From NCBI GenBank assembly GCA_018609935.1, contig JAHENH010000035.1, positions 1 to 13,046 of the forward strand: a stretch of 13,046 nt of DNA, in the 5' to 3' direction. This stretch comes from Halobacteriales archaeon (lineage in GTDB: Archaea > Halobacteriota > Halobacteria > Halorutilales > JAHENH01). Within the stretch, counting starts at the first letter, position 1. The number at the start of each line of letters is the position of its first letter. This document shows, in pieces, positions 1 to 6,828 of the stretch. The notes under the pieces were generated by a model, which was not told the origin of the DNA, made no database searches, and saw only the letters and a list, made by a program, of their open reading frames with translations. The translations under genes were made by a program, and so were the position numbers.

Positions 1-157
1 GTGTATTGATGAGCTTCCAGAGTTTATGCATCCAAAACACATCGTATTCGTTGAGGAATTCCCCCGAACATCCACAGACCGCATACGCAAATTCAAACTC
101 GTAGAAATGTGGGAAGACGGAAAATTCGAAAACCAAGCATATTCAGTAGGAAGATAA
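1..157 (+). CDS. Acyl-CoA ligase-like (AMP-binding) protein, C-terminal fragment
   Basis: Partial gene cut by the left edge; the frame is open from base 2 and stops at TAA 155-157, leaving 51 residues. The fragment reads like the mobile C-terminal subdomain of ANL-family adenylating enzymes: a 'PEFMHPKHIVFVEEFPRT' stretch (residues 6-23) followed by 'STDRIRKFKL'. In the family the last segment is normally P-R-T-x-T-G-K-I-x-K, where the Lys after Gly is the adenylation lysine. Here Gly-Lys is replaced by Asp-Arg (residues 26-27). Family members activate carboxylic acids to acyl-AMP and then acyl-CoA in the cytoplasm. The substrate cannot be deduced from so little protein. The downstream aminotransferase starts 71 bp later behind its own TATA-like element, so the two are probably not strictly co-transcribed. 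The family call is fairly secure; specificity is unknown. Confidence 0.75.
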   Translation, partial: CIDELPEFMHPKHIVFVEEFPRTSTDRIRKFKLVEMWEDGKFENQAYSVGR

Positions 158-196
158 AAGAGATTTTTAAAAAAATATTAAGTAATTAAAATAACT

Positions 197-206
197 CTTA
201 TAAAAA
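197..206 (+). promoter_or_regulatory. Archaeal TATA-like box for the aminotransferase
   Basis: CTTATAAAAA is centred about 27 bp before the ATG at 229. That is the distance expected when transcription starts at or next to the start codon (leaderless mRNA). No Shine-Dalgarno-like sequence lies before the ATG, which fits. The region is very A+T-rich, so chance TATA matches are frequent and the site is only a candidate. Confidence 0.45.
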
Positions 207-228
207 AATAAGTATAAATATATAAAAG

Positions 229-1395
229 ATGGTAGATATACAGTTTAGTAAGCGAGTTAGCCATTTTGTACCTCCTAAACAGTGGGCTAGTATGCGAGAG
301 GCTAAAGAAGCTGAACAGGAAGGTAAAGAAATAATACATTTTGAAAGAGGTGACTATAGAGGTCCTGATTTTGCTCTTCCAGATCATATATATGATGCTG
401 CAAAAGAACAGTTTGGGGGCCATATAGAATATAGTCCTGGTCCCGGAATACCAGATCTTAGAGAGGCTATAGCAAATAAAGTAGAAGAAGAGAGGGGAAG
501 GCCTACTGATCCTGAGGAAGTTGTAGTTACTGCAGGAGCAAAAAGTGCTCTTACTATGTCTCTTCTTACAATGTTAGAAGATGGAGATGAAGTAATATAC
601 CCAAATCCTGGATATCCACCAGATGAAACATGGGCTAAGTATGCAGGAACAAAAATACTTCACACTCCTTTAACAAAACCTGATTGGCAATATAATGTTG
701 ATGAGCTAAGTGATATGATAACTGGCAGAACTAAACTTTTAATAATTAATTCCCCACAAAGACCTAATGGTCATATAGTTGAAAATGTTGAAGCTATAGC
801 TGATGTAGCTAAACAACATGAGCAATTATTGGTTATTTCAGATGAAATCTTCACCCAAGTTACATATGAAAAAGATGATAAATCTATTACATCTGTTCCT
901 GGAATGCCTGAAAGATCTATATTAATAGATACATTTTCTAAAGAATATGGTATGACTGGATTCAGAATTGGTTATGCGGTAGCTCCTGAACCTATAGCGG
1001 AAAAACTTTCTATTTTCTTCCAAGACTTCATGACAAACGTAGCTGTATTCATACAGAATGCTGCTCTTGCGGCTATAGAGGGACCTCAGGAATGGGTTGA
1101 GGAAAAAAGACAAACTCTTATGAGAAAGAGGGATAAAATGGTTGAAGCATTAGATGATATTTCTGGAATAGAATGTCAAAAACCTCCTGGAGCGTTTTAT
1201 GCTTTCCCAAATATAACTGGAACAGGTATGGATTCCCAGGAATTCACTGATAAAATGATGAGAGAACAGGGAGTAGCTGTTGTTCCCGGAACAGCTTTTG
1301 GAAGTAGAGGTGAGGGACATGTTCGTTTAACTTTTTCTGTTCCTGATGATGAAATAGAGGAAGGTATAAAAAGAATCAGAAACGAACTAGAGTAA
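229..1395 (+). CDS. PLP-dependent aminotransferase, class I/II
   Basis: 388 residues, the usual length for a fold-type I aminotransferase of the aspartate-aminotransferase superfamily. It is a soluble enzyme that transfers an amino group between an amino acid and a 2-oxo acid. Visible landmarks: N-terminal 'GDYRGPDF' region; 'TAGAKSALTMSLLTML' (phosphate-binding region); 'NSPQRPNG' (residues 174-181); 'SDEIF' (Asp205 pairs with the pyridine nitrogen of PLP); 'FSKEYGMTGFRIGY' with Lys238 as Schiff-base lysine and Arg246 for phosphate; and 'HVRLTFS' with Arg366 as the alpha-carboxylate arginine. Two otherwise well-conserved positions differ: Arg178 stands where Asn is usual in N-P-T-G, and Phe208 where Tyr is usual in D-E-I-Y. 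ATG 229 fits the TATA spacing. Codons end in T more often than in the thiolase operon. The substrate is unknown. Confidence 0.9.
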   Translation: MVDIQFSKRVSHFVPPKQWASMREAKEAEQEGKEIIHFERGDYRGPDFALPDHIYDAAKEQFGGHIEYSPGPGIPDLREAIANKVEEERGRPTDPEEVVVTAGAKSALTMSLLTMLEDGDEVIYPNPGYPPDETWAKYAGTKILHTPLTKPDWQYNVDELSDMITGRTKLLIINSPQRPNGHIVENVEAIADVAKQHEQLLVISDEIFTQVTYEKDDKSITSVPGMPERSILIDTFSKEYGMTGFRIGYAVAPEPIAEKLSIFFQDFMTNVAVFIQNAALAAIEGPQEWVEEKRQTLMRKRDKMVEALDDISGIECQKPPGAFYAFPNITGTGMDSQEFTDKMMREQGVAVVPGTAFGSRGEGHVRLTFSVPDDEIEEGIKRIRNELE

Positions 1396-1428
1396 AAGGT
1401 TTTTATAGTTAGTTTATTTTTAACTCTA

Positions 1429-1435
1429 TTTTTTT
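1429..1435 (+). terminator. T-tract terminator candidate after the aminotransferase
   Basis: A run of seven T lies 34 bp after the aminotransferase stop, and a second run of eight T lies at 1498-1505. Archaeal RNA polymerase terminates at U-rich tracts without needing a hairpin, so tandem T-tracts right after a stop codon are a typical arrangement. In DNA this T-rich, individual tracts are weak evidence. Confidence 0.45.
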
Positions 1436-1556
1436 ATATCTGATATTTTATTTTTTAATTTGGTTTATTAATGATTATATTTTAAGTTAGGTGAATGTTT
1501 TTTTTGTTGTCAGTTTTTATAGGTTACCTTTATTTTGTTTTGTTTTTTGTTTCTTA

Positions 1557-1615
1557 TATCTTTACGTACTGGTGTTTTAGCTTCTGAGGGTGTTTTAGAT
1601 TTTTTCGTAAAGATA
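1557..1615. repeat. Inverted repeat enclosing a direct repeat
   Basis: TATCTTTACG at 1557-1566 and its exact reverse complement CGTAAAGATA at 1606-1615 flank a 39-bp interior. Inside, GGTGTTTTAG occurs twice, at 1571-1580 and 1589-1598 (18 bp start to start). This is the least A+T-dominated part of the gap. It could be a long-stemmed RNA element, a paired operator or a miniature-element remnant; nothing in the sequence decides. Confidence 0.55.
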
Positions 1616-1702
1616 ATATGTATTGAAAAAACATGTGTTTACTATGTTATTTTGTATTTTAATATTTAAGGAATATAATTAAACATTGTAAAGTATTTGG
1701 GT

Positions 1703-1717
1703 TGTTAATATTTAACA
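1703..1717. promoter_or_regulatory. Short dyad, possible operator
   Basis: TGTTAA and TTAACA form a 6-bp-arm dyad with spacer TAT, lying 24 bp upstream of the predicted BRE/TATA of the decarboxylase operon. The 11-mer TTAATATTTAA inside it (1705-1715) also occurs at 1659-1669. The position suits a regulator site, but A+T-rich dyads of this size arise by chance. Confidence 0.3.
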
Positions 1718-1740
1718 TACAGGCTAACATTTTACCTAAA

Positions 1741-1752
1741 CGAAAAATTTAA
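1741..1752 (+). promoter_or_regulatory. BRE/TATA-like promoter of the decarboxylase pair
   Basis: CGAAAAATTTAA starts 39 bp before ATG 1780: a CGAAA BRE-like element followed by a TTTAA TATA-like box centred near -31. The binding-protein gene at 5502 has the same arrangement, with CGAAA beginning at -38. A second CGAAA plus TATATTATAT lies at 1760-1776, but it would place transcription inside the coding sequence and so is less likely. Confidence 0.45.
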
Positions 1753-1779
1753 GTGTAGACGAAATAGTATATTATATGT

Positions 1780-2751
1780 ATGGCGGTAGAGCTAAATGTT
1801 GATAAAGTTCCTGGCGAAGATAAAGGCGAAGTACCAGAGATGCCACTTGACAGAGATGAAAAGTCAATAATAAACTACGGTGTGGCAGACCCAGTATGGG
1901 ACATCGATACACTCCCATTAACATATAACGACAGCCGATGGATGGCTTTCGTATATAGAGCGGACATGGATGACTTGGAAAGGATCACACCAGATCCTCT
2001 TGAAGTTGTAGATGACAAAGTAGAATTCTGGTACGTAGACCACGACAATACAATGCTAGGCCCATACTATGAAATGGGTGTTACACTAGCATGTGAATAC
2101 GAAGACGAACACGGAGACGTATATAAAGGAGGGTATTATCCCTACATGTATCTAACCGGATCCGCAGCAACTGACGCGGGCCGTGTACTTGGATTCCCAA
2201 AGAAAATGGCATACATAGTGTGTCATGAGTCAGGAGGTGCAGATGTAAGAGATCCAAAACATGAAAAAGATCACTTTACATCAACAATATCCAGAAACGG
2301 ATATGTAATGCACTCATCAAGTGGAGAATACGATGATGCAGATGTAACACAACCTGAATTTTATGGAGATCCTGAGTGGGGTCGCTTCAACATGAAAATT
2401 GTAAGTAACAGTGACCTAACTGAAACTCAATGGGACCTAACATTCCTAGATTCCGAATGGGAAGGAGAACACAGATTCCAACTACATGAAGATACAATAA
2501 GAACAGCAAGTCCAGACGCAATAGATTCATGGTTCCTACAAGGAACCCCATTTGACAACATGGGTGCCTTAGTACCACCACAAGAACTACTCGGACTTGT
2601 CTCCTTCACATTTGATCTAATTATACCTCCAGCAGAAACACTCTGGAGCAAGACAGTAGAAAGAGATGAAGAAGAAGTAGCAGAAGCAGGATACGCATAT
2701 CCATACACATATGGTATGCGGCAAAGATTCCCAAAACCTAAAGGTGTATAA
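1780..2751 (+). CDS. Acetoacetate decarboxylase-family protein, copy 1
   Basis: 323 residues, longer than classical bacterial acetoacetate decarboxylase (about 245) because of an acidic N-terminal extension of roughly 45 residues that the next gene shares. The family signature is clear: 'PDPLEVVDDKVEFWYVDH' (about residues 69-86), a 'GGYYPYMYL' strand, and 'GFPKKMAY' with Lys141-Lys142. In the clostridial enzyme the first lysine of such a pair forms the Schiff base with the beta-keto acid and the neighbour lowers its pKa, so the chemistry appears intact. The usual G-R-E before the lysines is G-R-V here. Many family members act on substrates other than acetoacetate, including as hydratases or cyclases, so 'family protein' is the safe call. 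It is soluble and strongly acidic. It is probably translationally coupled to copy 2, with 3 bp between stop and ATG. Conservation of the N-terminus in copy 2 supports this start. Confidence 0.85.
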   Translation: MAVELNVDKVPGEDKGEVPEMPLDRDEKSIINYGVADPVWDIDTLPLTYNDSRWMAFVYRADMDDLERITPDPLEVVDDKVEFWYVDHDNTMLGPYYEMGVTLACEYEDEHGDVYKGGYYPYMYLTGSAATDAGRVLGFPKKMAYIVCHESGGADVRDPKHEKDHFTSTISRNGYVMHSSSGEYDDADVTQPEFYGDPEWGRFNMKIVSNSDLTETQWDLTFLDSEWEGEHRFQLHEDTIRTASPDAIDSWFLQGTPFDNMGALVPPQELLGLVSFTFDLIIPPAETLWSKTVERDEEEVAEAGYAYPYTYGMRQRFPKPKGV

Positions 2752-3033
2752 AAAATGCCAAAAGAAACAGATAACGTAGCGGTTTATGACGAAATACCTG
2801 GGCTAGAAGAAGGTGAAGTGCCAGAACTTCCACCAGACAGACCGAACGAACACATAATAACACAAGCAGCTGCAGACCCAGTATTTGACAACGACATTAT
2901 ACCACTTACATATACAAACAGCCGATGGTACGCATATGTATATAGAGCGGACATGGATGACTTGGAAAGGATCACACCAGATCCTCTTGAAGTTGTAGAT
3001 GACAAAGTAGAATTCTGGTACGTAGACCACGAC
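1951..3033. repeat. Perfect 96-bp direct repeat between the tandem paralogs
   Basis: Bases 1951-2046 and 2938-3033 are identical over 96 bp, silent positions included. Further identical blocks are 2128-2155 with 3100-3127 (28 bp) and 2356-2397 with 3346-3387 (42 bp). The spacing is close to one gene length (987-990 bp for two pairs, 972 for the 28-bp pair). The mosaic of identical and diverged blocks is what gene conversion or unequal crossover between tandem copies leaves. Confidence 0.85.
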
Positions 3034-3744
3034 CACACAATGTTAGGTCCATACCTAGAAATGGGTATAACCATTGCATGTGAATACGAAGACTATAAGG
3101 GAGGGTATTATCCCTACATGTATCTAAGCCAAGATTCTGCAATATTTGCAGGTAGAGAACCTTTTGGATTCCCCAAAAAGAAAGCAACTATAGATATAGT
3201 TGAACATGGAGGAGGAAATGATAGAGGTGACCAAGAAGTAGGTAAAGATACACCTGGCGACTTCTTCTCACATGCACTTGAAAGAAGAGGATGGTTAATG
3301 CATACCTCAACAGGTAAATATGATGATGAAGGTATACCATTCCCAGAATTTTATGGAGATCCTGAGTGGGGTCGCTTCAACATGAAATTAACAACATCTC
3401 CTGATGTACAAGAAACAGAATGGAACCTAACATTCCTAGATTCTGAATGGCAGGGAGAACACAGATTCCAACTTAGAGATCAAACTATAAGAACAGCAAG
3501 TCCAGACGCAATTAATTCTTGGTTCTTCCAAGGTACTCCATTCGATAATGCAGGAGCAATGATTCCACCACAAGAACTACTTGGAATGGTAGCTTTCAAC
3601 TTCGATCTAATTATACCTCCAGCGGAAACAGTCTGGAGTAAGACAGTTGAGAGAACTGAAGATGAAGTATTAGAACATGCTGCTGAAGCTTCACCATATG
3701 AATACACGATGAGACACGACTTCCCAAAACCCAGATACAAATAA
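2755..3744 (+). CDS. Acetoacetate decarboxylase-family protein, copy 2
   Basis: 329 residues, a paralog of the preceding gene along its whole length. It starts 3 bp after that stop with no separate promoter, which suggests one mRNA and possibly a hetero-oligomer (clostridial acetoacetate decarboxylase is a large homo-oligomer; mixing is inference). It keeps the fuller family signature: 'GREPFGFPKKKATI', with the catalytic pair at Lys141-Lys142 and a third Lys after it. Between the signature and the C-terminal half it has a different segment ('GGGNDRGDQEVGKDTPGDFF'), longer than copy 1 there. Several DNA blocks are identical to copy 1, including 96 bp (2938-3033) and 42 bp (3346-3387), while the segments between differ strongly even in protein sequence. 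The C-terminal 'PPAETVWSKTVER' region is shared. Substrate unknown; a beta-keto acid is the family-based expectation. Confidence 0.85.
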   Translation: MPKETDNVAVYDEIPGLEEGEVPELPPDRPNEHIITQAAADPVFDNDIIPLTYTNSRWYAYVYRADMDDLERITPDPLEVVDDKVEFWYVDHDHTMLGPYLEMGITIACEYEDYKGGYYPYMYLSQDSAIFAGREPFGFPKKKATIDIVEHGGGNDRGDQEVGKDTPGDFFSHALERRGWLMHTSTGKYDDEGIPFPEFYGDPEWGRFNMKLTTSPDVQETEWNLTFLDSEWQGEHRFQLRDQTIRTASPDAINSWFFQGTPFDNAGAMIPPQELLGMVAFNFDLIIPPAETVWSKTVERTEDEVLEHAAEASPYEYTMRHDFPKPRYK

Positions 3745-3825
3745 AGAAAGCTGTTTAGATAGAATAGAGAAAATAAAATCTTTAAATTTGTAGGTAAAGT
3801 TTGAATCTTCCCGAATAATCTTTTC

Positions 3826-3832
3826 TTTTTTT
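3826..3832 (+). terminator. T-tract terminator candidate after the decarboxylase pair
   Basis: A run of seven T, preceded by TTTTC, lies about 80 bp after the stop of copy 2 in a T-rich stretch. It fits archaeal U-tract termination. The 267-bp gap before the next start contains no supported gene. Confidence 0.4.
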
Positions 3833-3921
3833 GTTTATATTAAATTATTATATTTATCTATATTTGTATAATATAGTTAGTGTATATTTTTATAATGATT
3901 TTGTATATATATATCCATTTT

Positions 3922-3943
3922 TATTTTGTAAATTTACAAAATA
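3922..3943. promoter_or_regulatory. Perfect 22-bp palindrome, probable operator
   Basis: Each half is TATTTTGTAAA followed by its exact reverse complement, with no spacer. It ends 68 bp before ATG 4012. A perfect 22-bp two-fold palindrome is longer than composition alone readily explains and has the form of a site for a dimeric winged-helix or helix-turn-helix regulator. A related near-palindrome at 10345-10362, before the thiolase operon, matches its central 18 bp at 15 positions. Confidence 0.55.
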
Positions 3944-4011
3944 TTTTGGTTTTATCAATCATATACTAAGAAAACAATAATTTTTTATCAAACAAAGTGA
4001 GATATATAAAT

Positions 4012-5277
4012 ATGGCAAAAACAGAAGGGATAGCGAAAAAAGCCTTTGATGAATCATTCTTTGATACAATACTAAAAAGAAGATCAAGAAGATTCGGACT
4101 AGGAATGAGAGTGCCAGAAGGAGATCACCTAGGACCATATAAATCAGAATATGACCCAATACCATTATCTGAAGAAGAAGAAGCACTCTTAGTATGGGCT
4201 GCAACAGGCCTGACTGGGATGGCTCTCGCAGAAATATCAGAAGCAGGATCTATGGTGCAATGGACAGGAAGATCATATCCATCACCCTGTAATGTCCATG
4301 CTACAGAACTATTCTATACAAATGATGATGGACTATATCTAGCAAAAATAAGAGACACAGTAGCAGATGACGTATCACTCTTTGAAGGATTAACAGAAGA
4401 AGAAAGCTTTGAACGTGTAATAGACCTATTTAACGAAAACAAAATTAAACTTGAAGATGGTAGAGGCGATCTTCCTGATAGAATGCCAGCTTTATTCGAC
4501 TTTAACGAATGGAACGCTAACAAGCCAGGAACCACCCTTTTTGTTCCAATTACAGACACAACACTATGGTATATAGATCTACTACATCTGTATTTCTCAA
4601 GAAACTATAGAATGACACTTGTAGATGAACTAAACGGAAGGAGACCTGCAGGAATACAAGAATGGGTAGATCAAGGACGTCTAGAATCAGATAGAACTAT
4701 GGGGTTATTTAATTTTGAACAGAGAGTACTTACCGGACTACATTCAGAACAAGCAATGATGTGTCAAAATATAAACCTAGCACTACAAGCTATGGGTCTT
4801 GGAGGCTGGTCATTCACAGGATTTCTACCATTCTATCTATTAGGTGGTGGAGAACAATGGAGAGGACTAGGATTTGACTATATACAACCAGACGAAGAAA
4901 AAGCAATGGATCCAGAACCCATACCAGTAGGAAGAGAAGATGTATTTGAATCTTATTGTCCACCAAACTATGATGACATGGATGAAGCAGTAGATGCCTG
5001 GATAGAACTAAAGAAAAAAGAATCTGGTGCACCCGAAGGAGTACCTGAATTTGCACCTGAAACCACCGAAATAGTAAAAGAAGCGTGTAACTATATCTAT
5101 GACACATATGGAAGACTACCAGCCTTTATACCTCCAATGTATCAACGTATACAGGCCCAGGCACACCATATAGATATAGATTTCTATGATGATTATCTAT
5201 CCGAAAAAGCATACTCAGATGTACATAGAAATCACTTCGAAAAATGGCATCCAAACCAAAAAAATCCGTTTAAATAA
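4012..5277 (+). CDS. Nitroreductase-like FMN flavoprotein, long form
   Basis: 421 residues from ATG 4012; a GTG five codons upstream (3997) is in frame but adds only 'MRYIN'. The N-terminal 'ILKRRSRRFGLG' (residues 20-31) resembles the phosphate-binding start of nitroreductase-fold proteins (R-R-S-x-R-x-F). 'PLSEEEEALLVWAATG' matches the following helix, 'SYPSPCNVHATELFY' (88-102) resembles the P-S-(G/C)-x-x-x-P-x-E-L segment, and 'MGLGGWSF' (261-268) resembles the C-terminal flavin-binding G-L-G. Such proteins bind FMN as dimers and use NAD(P)H, or catalyse unusual oxidations or reductions. At about twice the length of a minimal nitroreductase, it carries a large middle segment (about 115-235) and an acidic C-terminal extension of about 140 residues not typical of the family. 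The fold call is moderate; the reaction is unknown. It appears monocistronic. Confidence 0.55.
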   Translation: MAKTEGIAKKAFDESFFDTILKRRSRRFGLGMRVPEGDHLGPYKSEYDPIPLSEEEEALLVWAATGLTGMALAEISEAGSMVQWTGRSYPSPCNVHATELFYTNDDGLYLAKIRDTVADDVSLFEGLTEEESFERVIDLFNENKIKLEDGRGDLPDRMPALFDFNEWNANKPGTTLFVPITDTTLWYIDLLHLYFSRNYRMTLVDELNGRRPAGIQEWVDQGRLESDRTMGLFNFEQRVLTGLHSEQAMMCQNINLALQAMGLGGWSFTGFLPFYLLGGGEQWRGLGFDYIQPDEEKAMDPEPIPVGREDVFESYCPPNYDDMDEAVDAWIELKKKESGAPEGVPEFAPETTEIVKEACNYIYDTYGRLPAFIPPMYQRIQAQAHHIDIDFYDDYLSEKAYSDVHRNHFEKWHPNQKNPFK

Positions 5278-5360
5278 ACAAAAAAAAAACAAATATAGTT
5301 ACAAATAAACAAAATATATAGATTTCGATTAAAAGGATAAATAATCAATAAAATTAGATT

Positions 5361-5453
5361 TTTAGTTTAAACACAAAAGATTTCTTCTATCCTAAAAAAT
5401 ATTATACAATCCTGAAAAATAGAGTATAGAATAGCTTAGTACTTTAAACTAAA
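5361..5453. repeat. Long-range inverted repeat upstream of the binding-protein gene
   Basis: TTTAGTTTAAA at 5361-5371 and its exact reverse complement TTTAAACTAAA at 5443-5453 are separated by 71 bp and lie within 150 bp of ATG 5502. They could be two sites for one regulator or a looping pair. Pure A/T-rich 11-mers are only moderately improbable here. Confidence 0.4.
5389..5420. promoter_or_regulatory. Tandem 12-mers 20 bp apart, possible operator
   Basis: ATCCTAAAAAAT at 5389-5400 and ATCCTGAAAAAT at 5409-5420 differ at one base. They are exactly 20 bp apart start to start, about two helical turns, so a protein could bind both on one face of the DNA. They lie 50-80 bp upstream of the predicted TATA box of the importer operon, a place where archaeal activators often bind. 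Function is inferred from position only. Confidence 0.4.
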
Positions 5454-5463
5454 GATTTAGTAT

Positions 5464-5481
5464 CGAAATATTCATAAATTC
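5464..5481 (+). promoter_or_regulatory. BRE/TATA-like promoter of the importer operon
   Basis: CGAAATATTCATAAATTC begins 38 bp before ATG 5502. The TATA-like ATAAAT is centred near -26, as expected for a leaderless transcript. The CGAAA element has the same offset as at 1741. No Shine-Dalgarno precedes the ATG. Confidence 0.5.
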
Positions 5482-5501
5482 TTAAACAAGAGATTAAAAA
5501 G

Positions 5502-6791
5502 ATGTCGAAAAAAATTAATTATCCAAGGCGTCAAACACTAAAAGCTATAGGTGCAATAGCTGCAGGCTCTGTATTAACAGGATGTATGGAGGGTGGCACC
5601 AACGGAGATGGTTCACAACAAGAACCCTTAACTATAGGCGGACTAAACCCAGTTTCAGGTCCTCTATCTGTTTTAGGAGAGAGACAAAGAAACGGAATTA
5701 AGCTCGCAATAGAACAAATAAACGAAAACGGCGGCGTTTTAGGACAGGAAATAGAAGTTGTATATGAGGATTCTGCTTCACAGCCACAAGTTAAAGCAAG
5801 ACGTCTGGTAGAAAGAGACAACGCAGATGTATTAGTAGGAATTGTATCTAGTGGAACAAGTGTACAAATACAGGAATATCTAAGAAACGAACAGGTAGAT
5901 ACATTGATGTGTTCATGTGTAGGATCAGATGTTGTTACTTCAACGCCAAACTGTACAGAACAATATTATATGATGAAATGGGATAACGCACAAGTAACAC
6001 ATGCAGCTGTACCAGTAGCTGAACAACACGGAACCGATTGGTATTTTATAGCACATGATTACAACTGGGGAAAGGACAGCGTGGCAAAAATGAAATCAAG
6101 AATCAGTCAACAAACAGATGTTCCAATAGATGATGTATCAATAGGTGAATCATATATACCTATTGACCAAACAGATCTAAGATCTGTAATACAAGAGGCA
6201 GTGGATGCGGATCCAGATGTCATAGGGGTAGCGTTAGTTGGTGCCGGATATACGGCTCTAGTCAACCAAGCTGCTGACCTAGGAGTTGAAATACCGATAC
6301 ATCATGATTATGCTGAAAATGCTGCTATAGAAGGTAGTGCAGAGTCAGTAGAAAAATTAACTATGACTGCAGGTGTTGACTATACATTTACTAATAGAAA
6401 TTATGAACCTGGATTGCGGTTTGCACAAGACTACAATGATAGGTTCGGACATTGGCCAGAATGGACATCAGCAACTGTATATGATACTACATATTGGATA
6501 GCTAATGTAGTAGGACAAGTTGGATCTACAGACCCAACAGAACTCCAAGATCCTCTAAACACCTCTGAACATTCTGGGTCAATAAAAGCTGACTACGTAT
6601 ATATGAAAAGTTGCTATCAAAATGCTGTAGTTCCAATACATGTTGTAGAAGCAAGAGTAACAGATGAATTTGATGTACCAGCATGGTATGTCACAGAAAC
6701 ACTAGATAATAGTGAAGGACAACTAATGCAAGAATGCGGAGCGGAAATTAGGATATCCGACGAAACCCGATGTAACTTTCAATCTGGATAA
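5502..6791 (+). CDS. Tat-exported lipoprotein, branched-chain-amino-acid-type ABC substrate-binding protein
   Basis: 429 residues. The N-terminus has a twin-arginine signal ('PRRQTLK', Arg9-Arg10), a hydrophobic stretch, and a lipobox 'LTGC' with Cys28 as the likely lipidated residue. Folded export and lipid anchoring outside the membrane are typical of Haloarchaea and relatives. The mature part is a type-1 periplasmic-binding-fold protein (LivJ/AmiC/UrtA group): 'TIGGLNPVSGPLSVLGERQRNGIKLAIEQINENGG' region, then 'IEVVYEDSASQPQVKARRLVE' and 'ADVLVGIVSSGTS'. It carries six further cysteines (137, 139, 151, 371, 412, 424), an even number that would allow disulfides outside the cell. It captures a small solute for the importer encoded immediately downstream. 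The fold serves amino acids, urea, amides, aromatic acids and others, so 'leucine' should not be assumed. Confidence 0.9.
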   Translation: MSKKINYPRRQTLKAIGAIAAGSVLTGCMEGGTNGDGSQQEPLTIGGLNPVSGPLSVLGERQRNGIKLAIEQINENGGVLGQEIEVVYEDSASQPQVKARRLVERDNADVLVGIVSSGTSVQIQEYLRNEQVDTLMCSCVGSDVVTSTPNCTEQYYMMKWDNAQVTHAAVPVAEQHGTDWYFIAHDYNWGKDSVAKMKSRISQQTDVPIDDVSIGESYIPIDQTDLRSVIQEAVDADPDVIGVALVGAGYTALVNQAADLGVEIPIHHDYAENAAIEGSAESVEKLTMTAGVDYTFTNRNYEPGLRFAQDYNDRFGHWPEWTSATVYDTTYWIANVVGQVGSTDPTELQDPLNTSEHSGSIKADYVYMKSCYQNAVVPIHVVEARVTDEFDVPAWYVTETLDNSEGQLMQECGAEIRISDETRCNFQSG

Positions 6792-6828
6792 ATATAAACT
6801 ATCTGGGGAATAAAAACATATACACTAG

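Larger units (their letters stand above)
1396..1779. other. Long T-rich intergenic region with no supported gene
   Basis: 384 bp without a credible reading frame. It is strongly T-rich on the + strand for its first two thirds and then becomes A-rich. It holds two T-tracts just after the aminotransferase, an inverted repeat with internal direct repeats (1557-1615), a short dyad (1703-1717), and the promoter of the downstream gene near 1741-1752. No tRNA-like or G+C-rich island is visible. Confidence 0.7.

Noticed and set aside
178..423. Antisense open frame before and into the aminotransferase
   Set aside because: Low-complexity Phe/Tyr/Ile-rich translation of A+T-rich DNA overlapping the promoter and 5' end of a real gene.
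1760..1776. Second BRE/TATA-like element just before ATG 1780
   Set aside because: Normal spacing would start transcription inside the gene, whose N-terminus is conserved in the paralog; the element at 1741 fits better.
1396..1779. Possible tRNA, CRISPR or insertion-sequence remnant in the longest gap
   Set aside because: No G+C-rich cloverleaf-like stretch, no regularly spaced repeat array, and no transposase coding or paired terminal repeats with target duplications were seen.
3997..4011. GTG start five codons upstream of the nitroreductase-like gene
   Set aside because: It adds only a short 'MRYIN' with no family similarity; the ATG at 4012 is preferred. The promoter is not clear enough to settle it.
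5280..5291. Run of A after the nitroreductase-like gene as a terminator for the opposite strand
   Set aside because: It would be a T-tract on the minus strand, but no minus-strand gene reaches it. It also cannot terminate the + strand gene.
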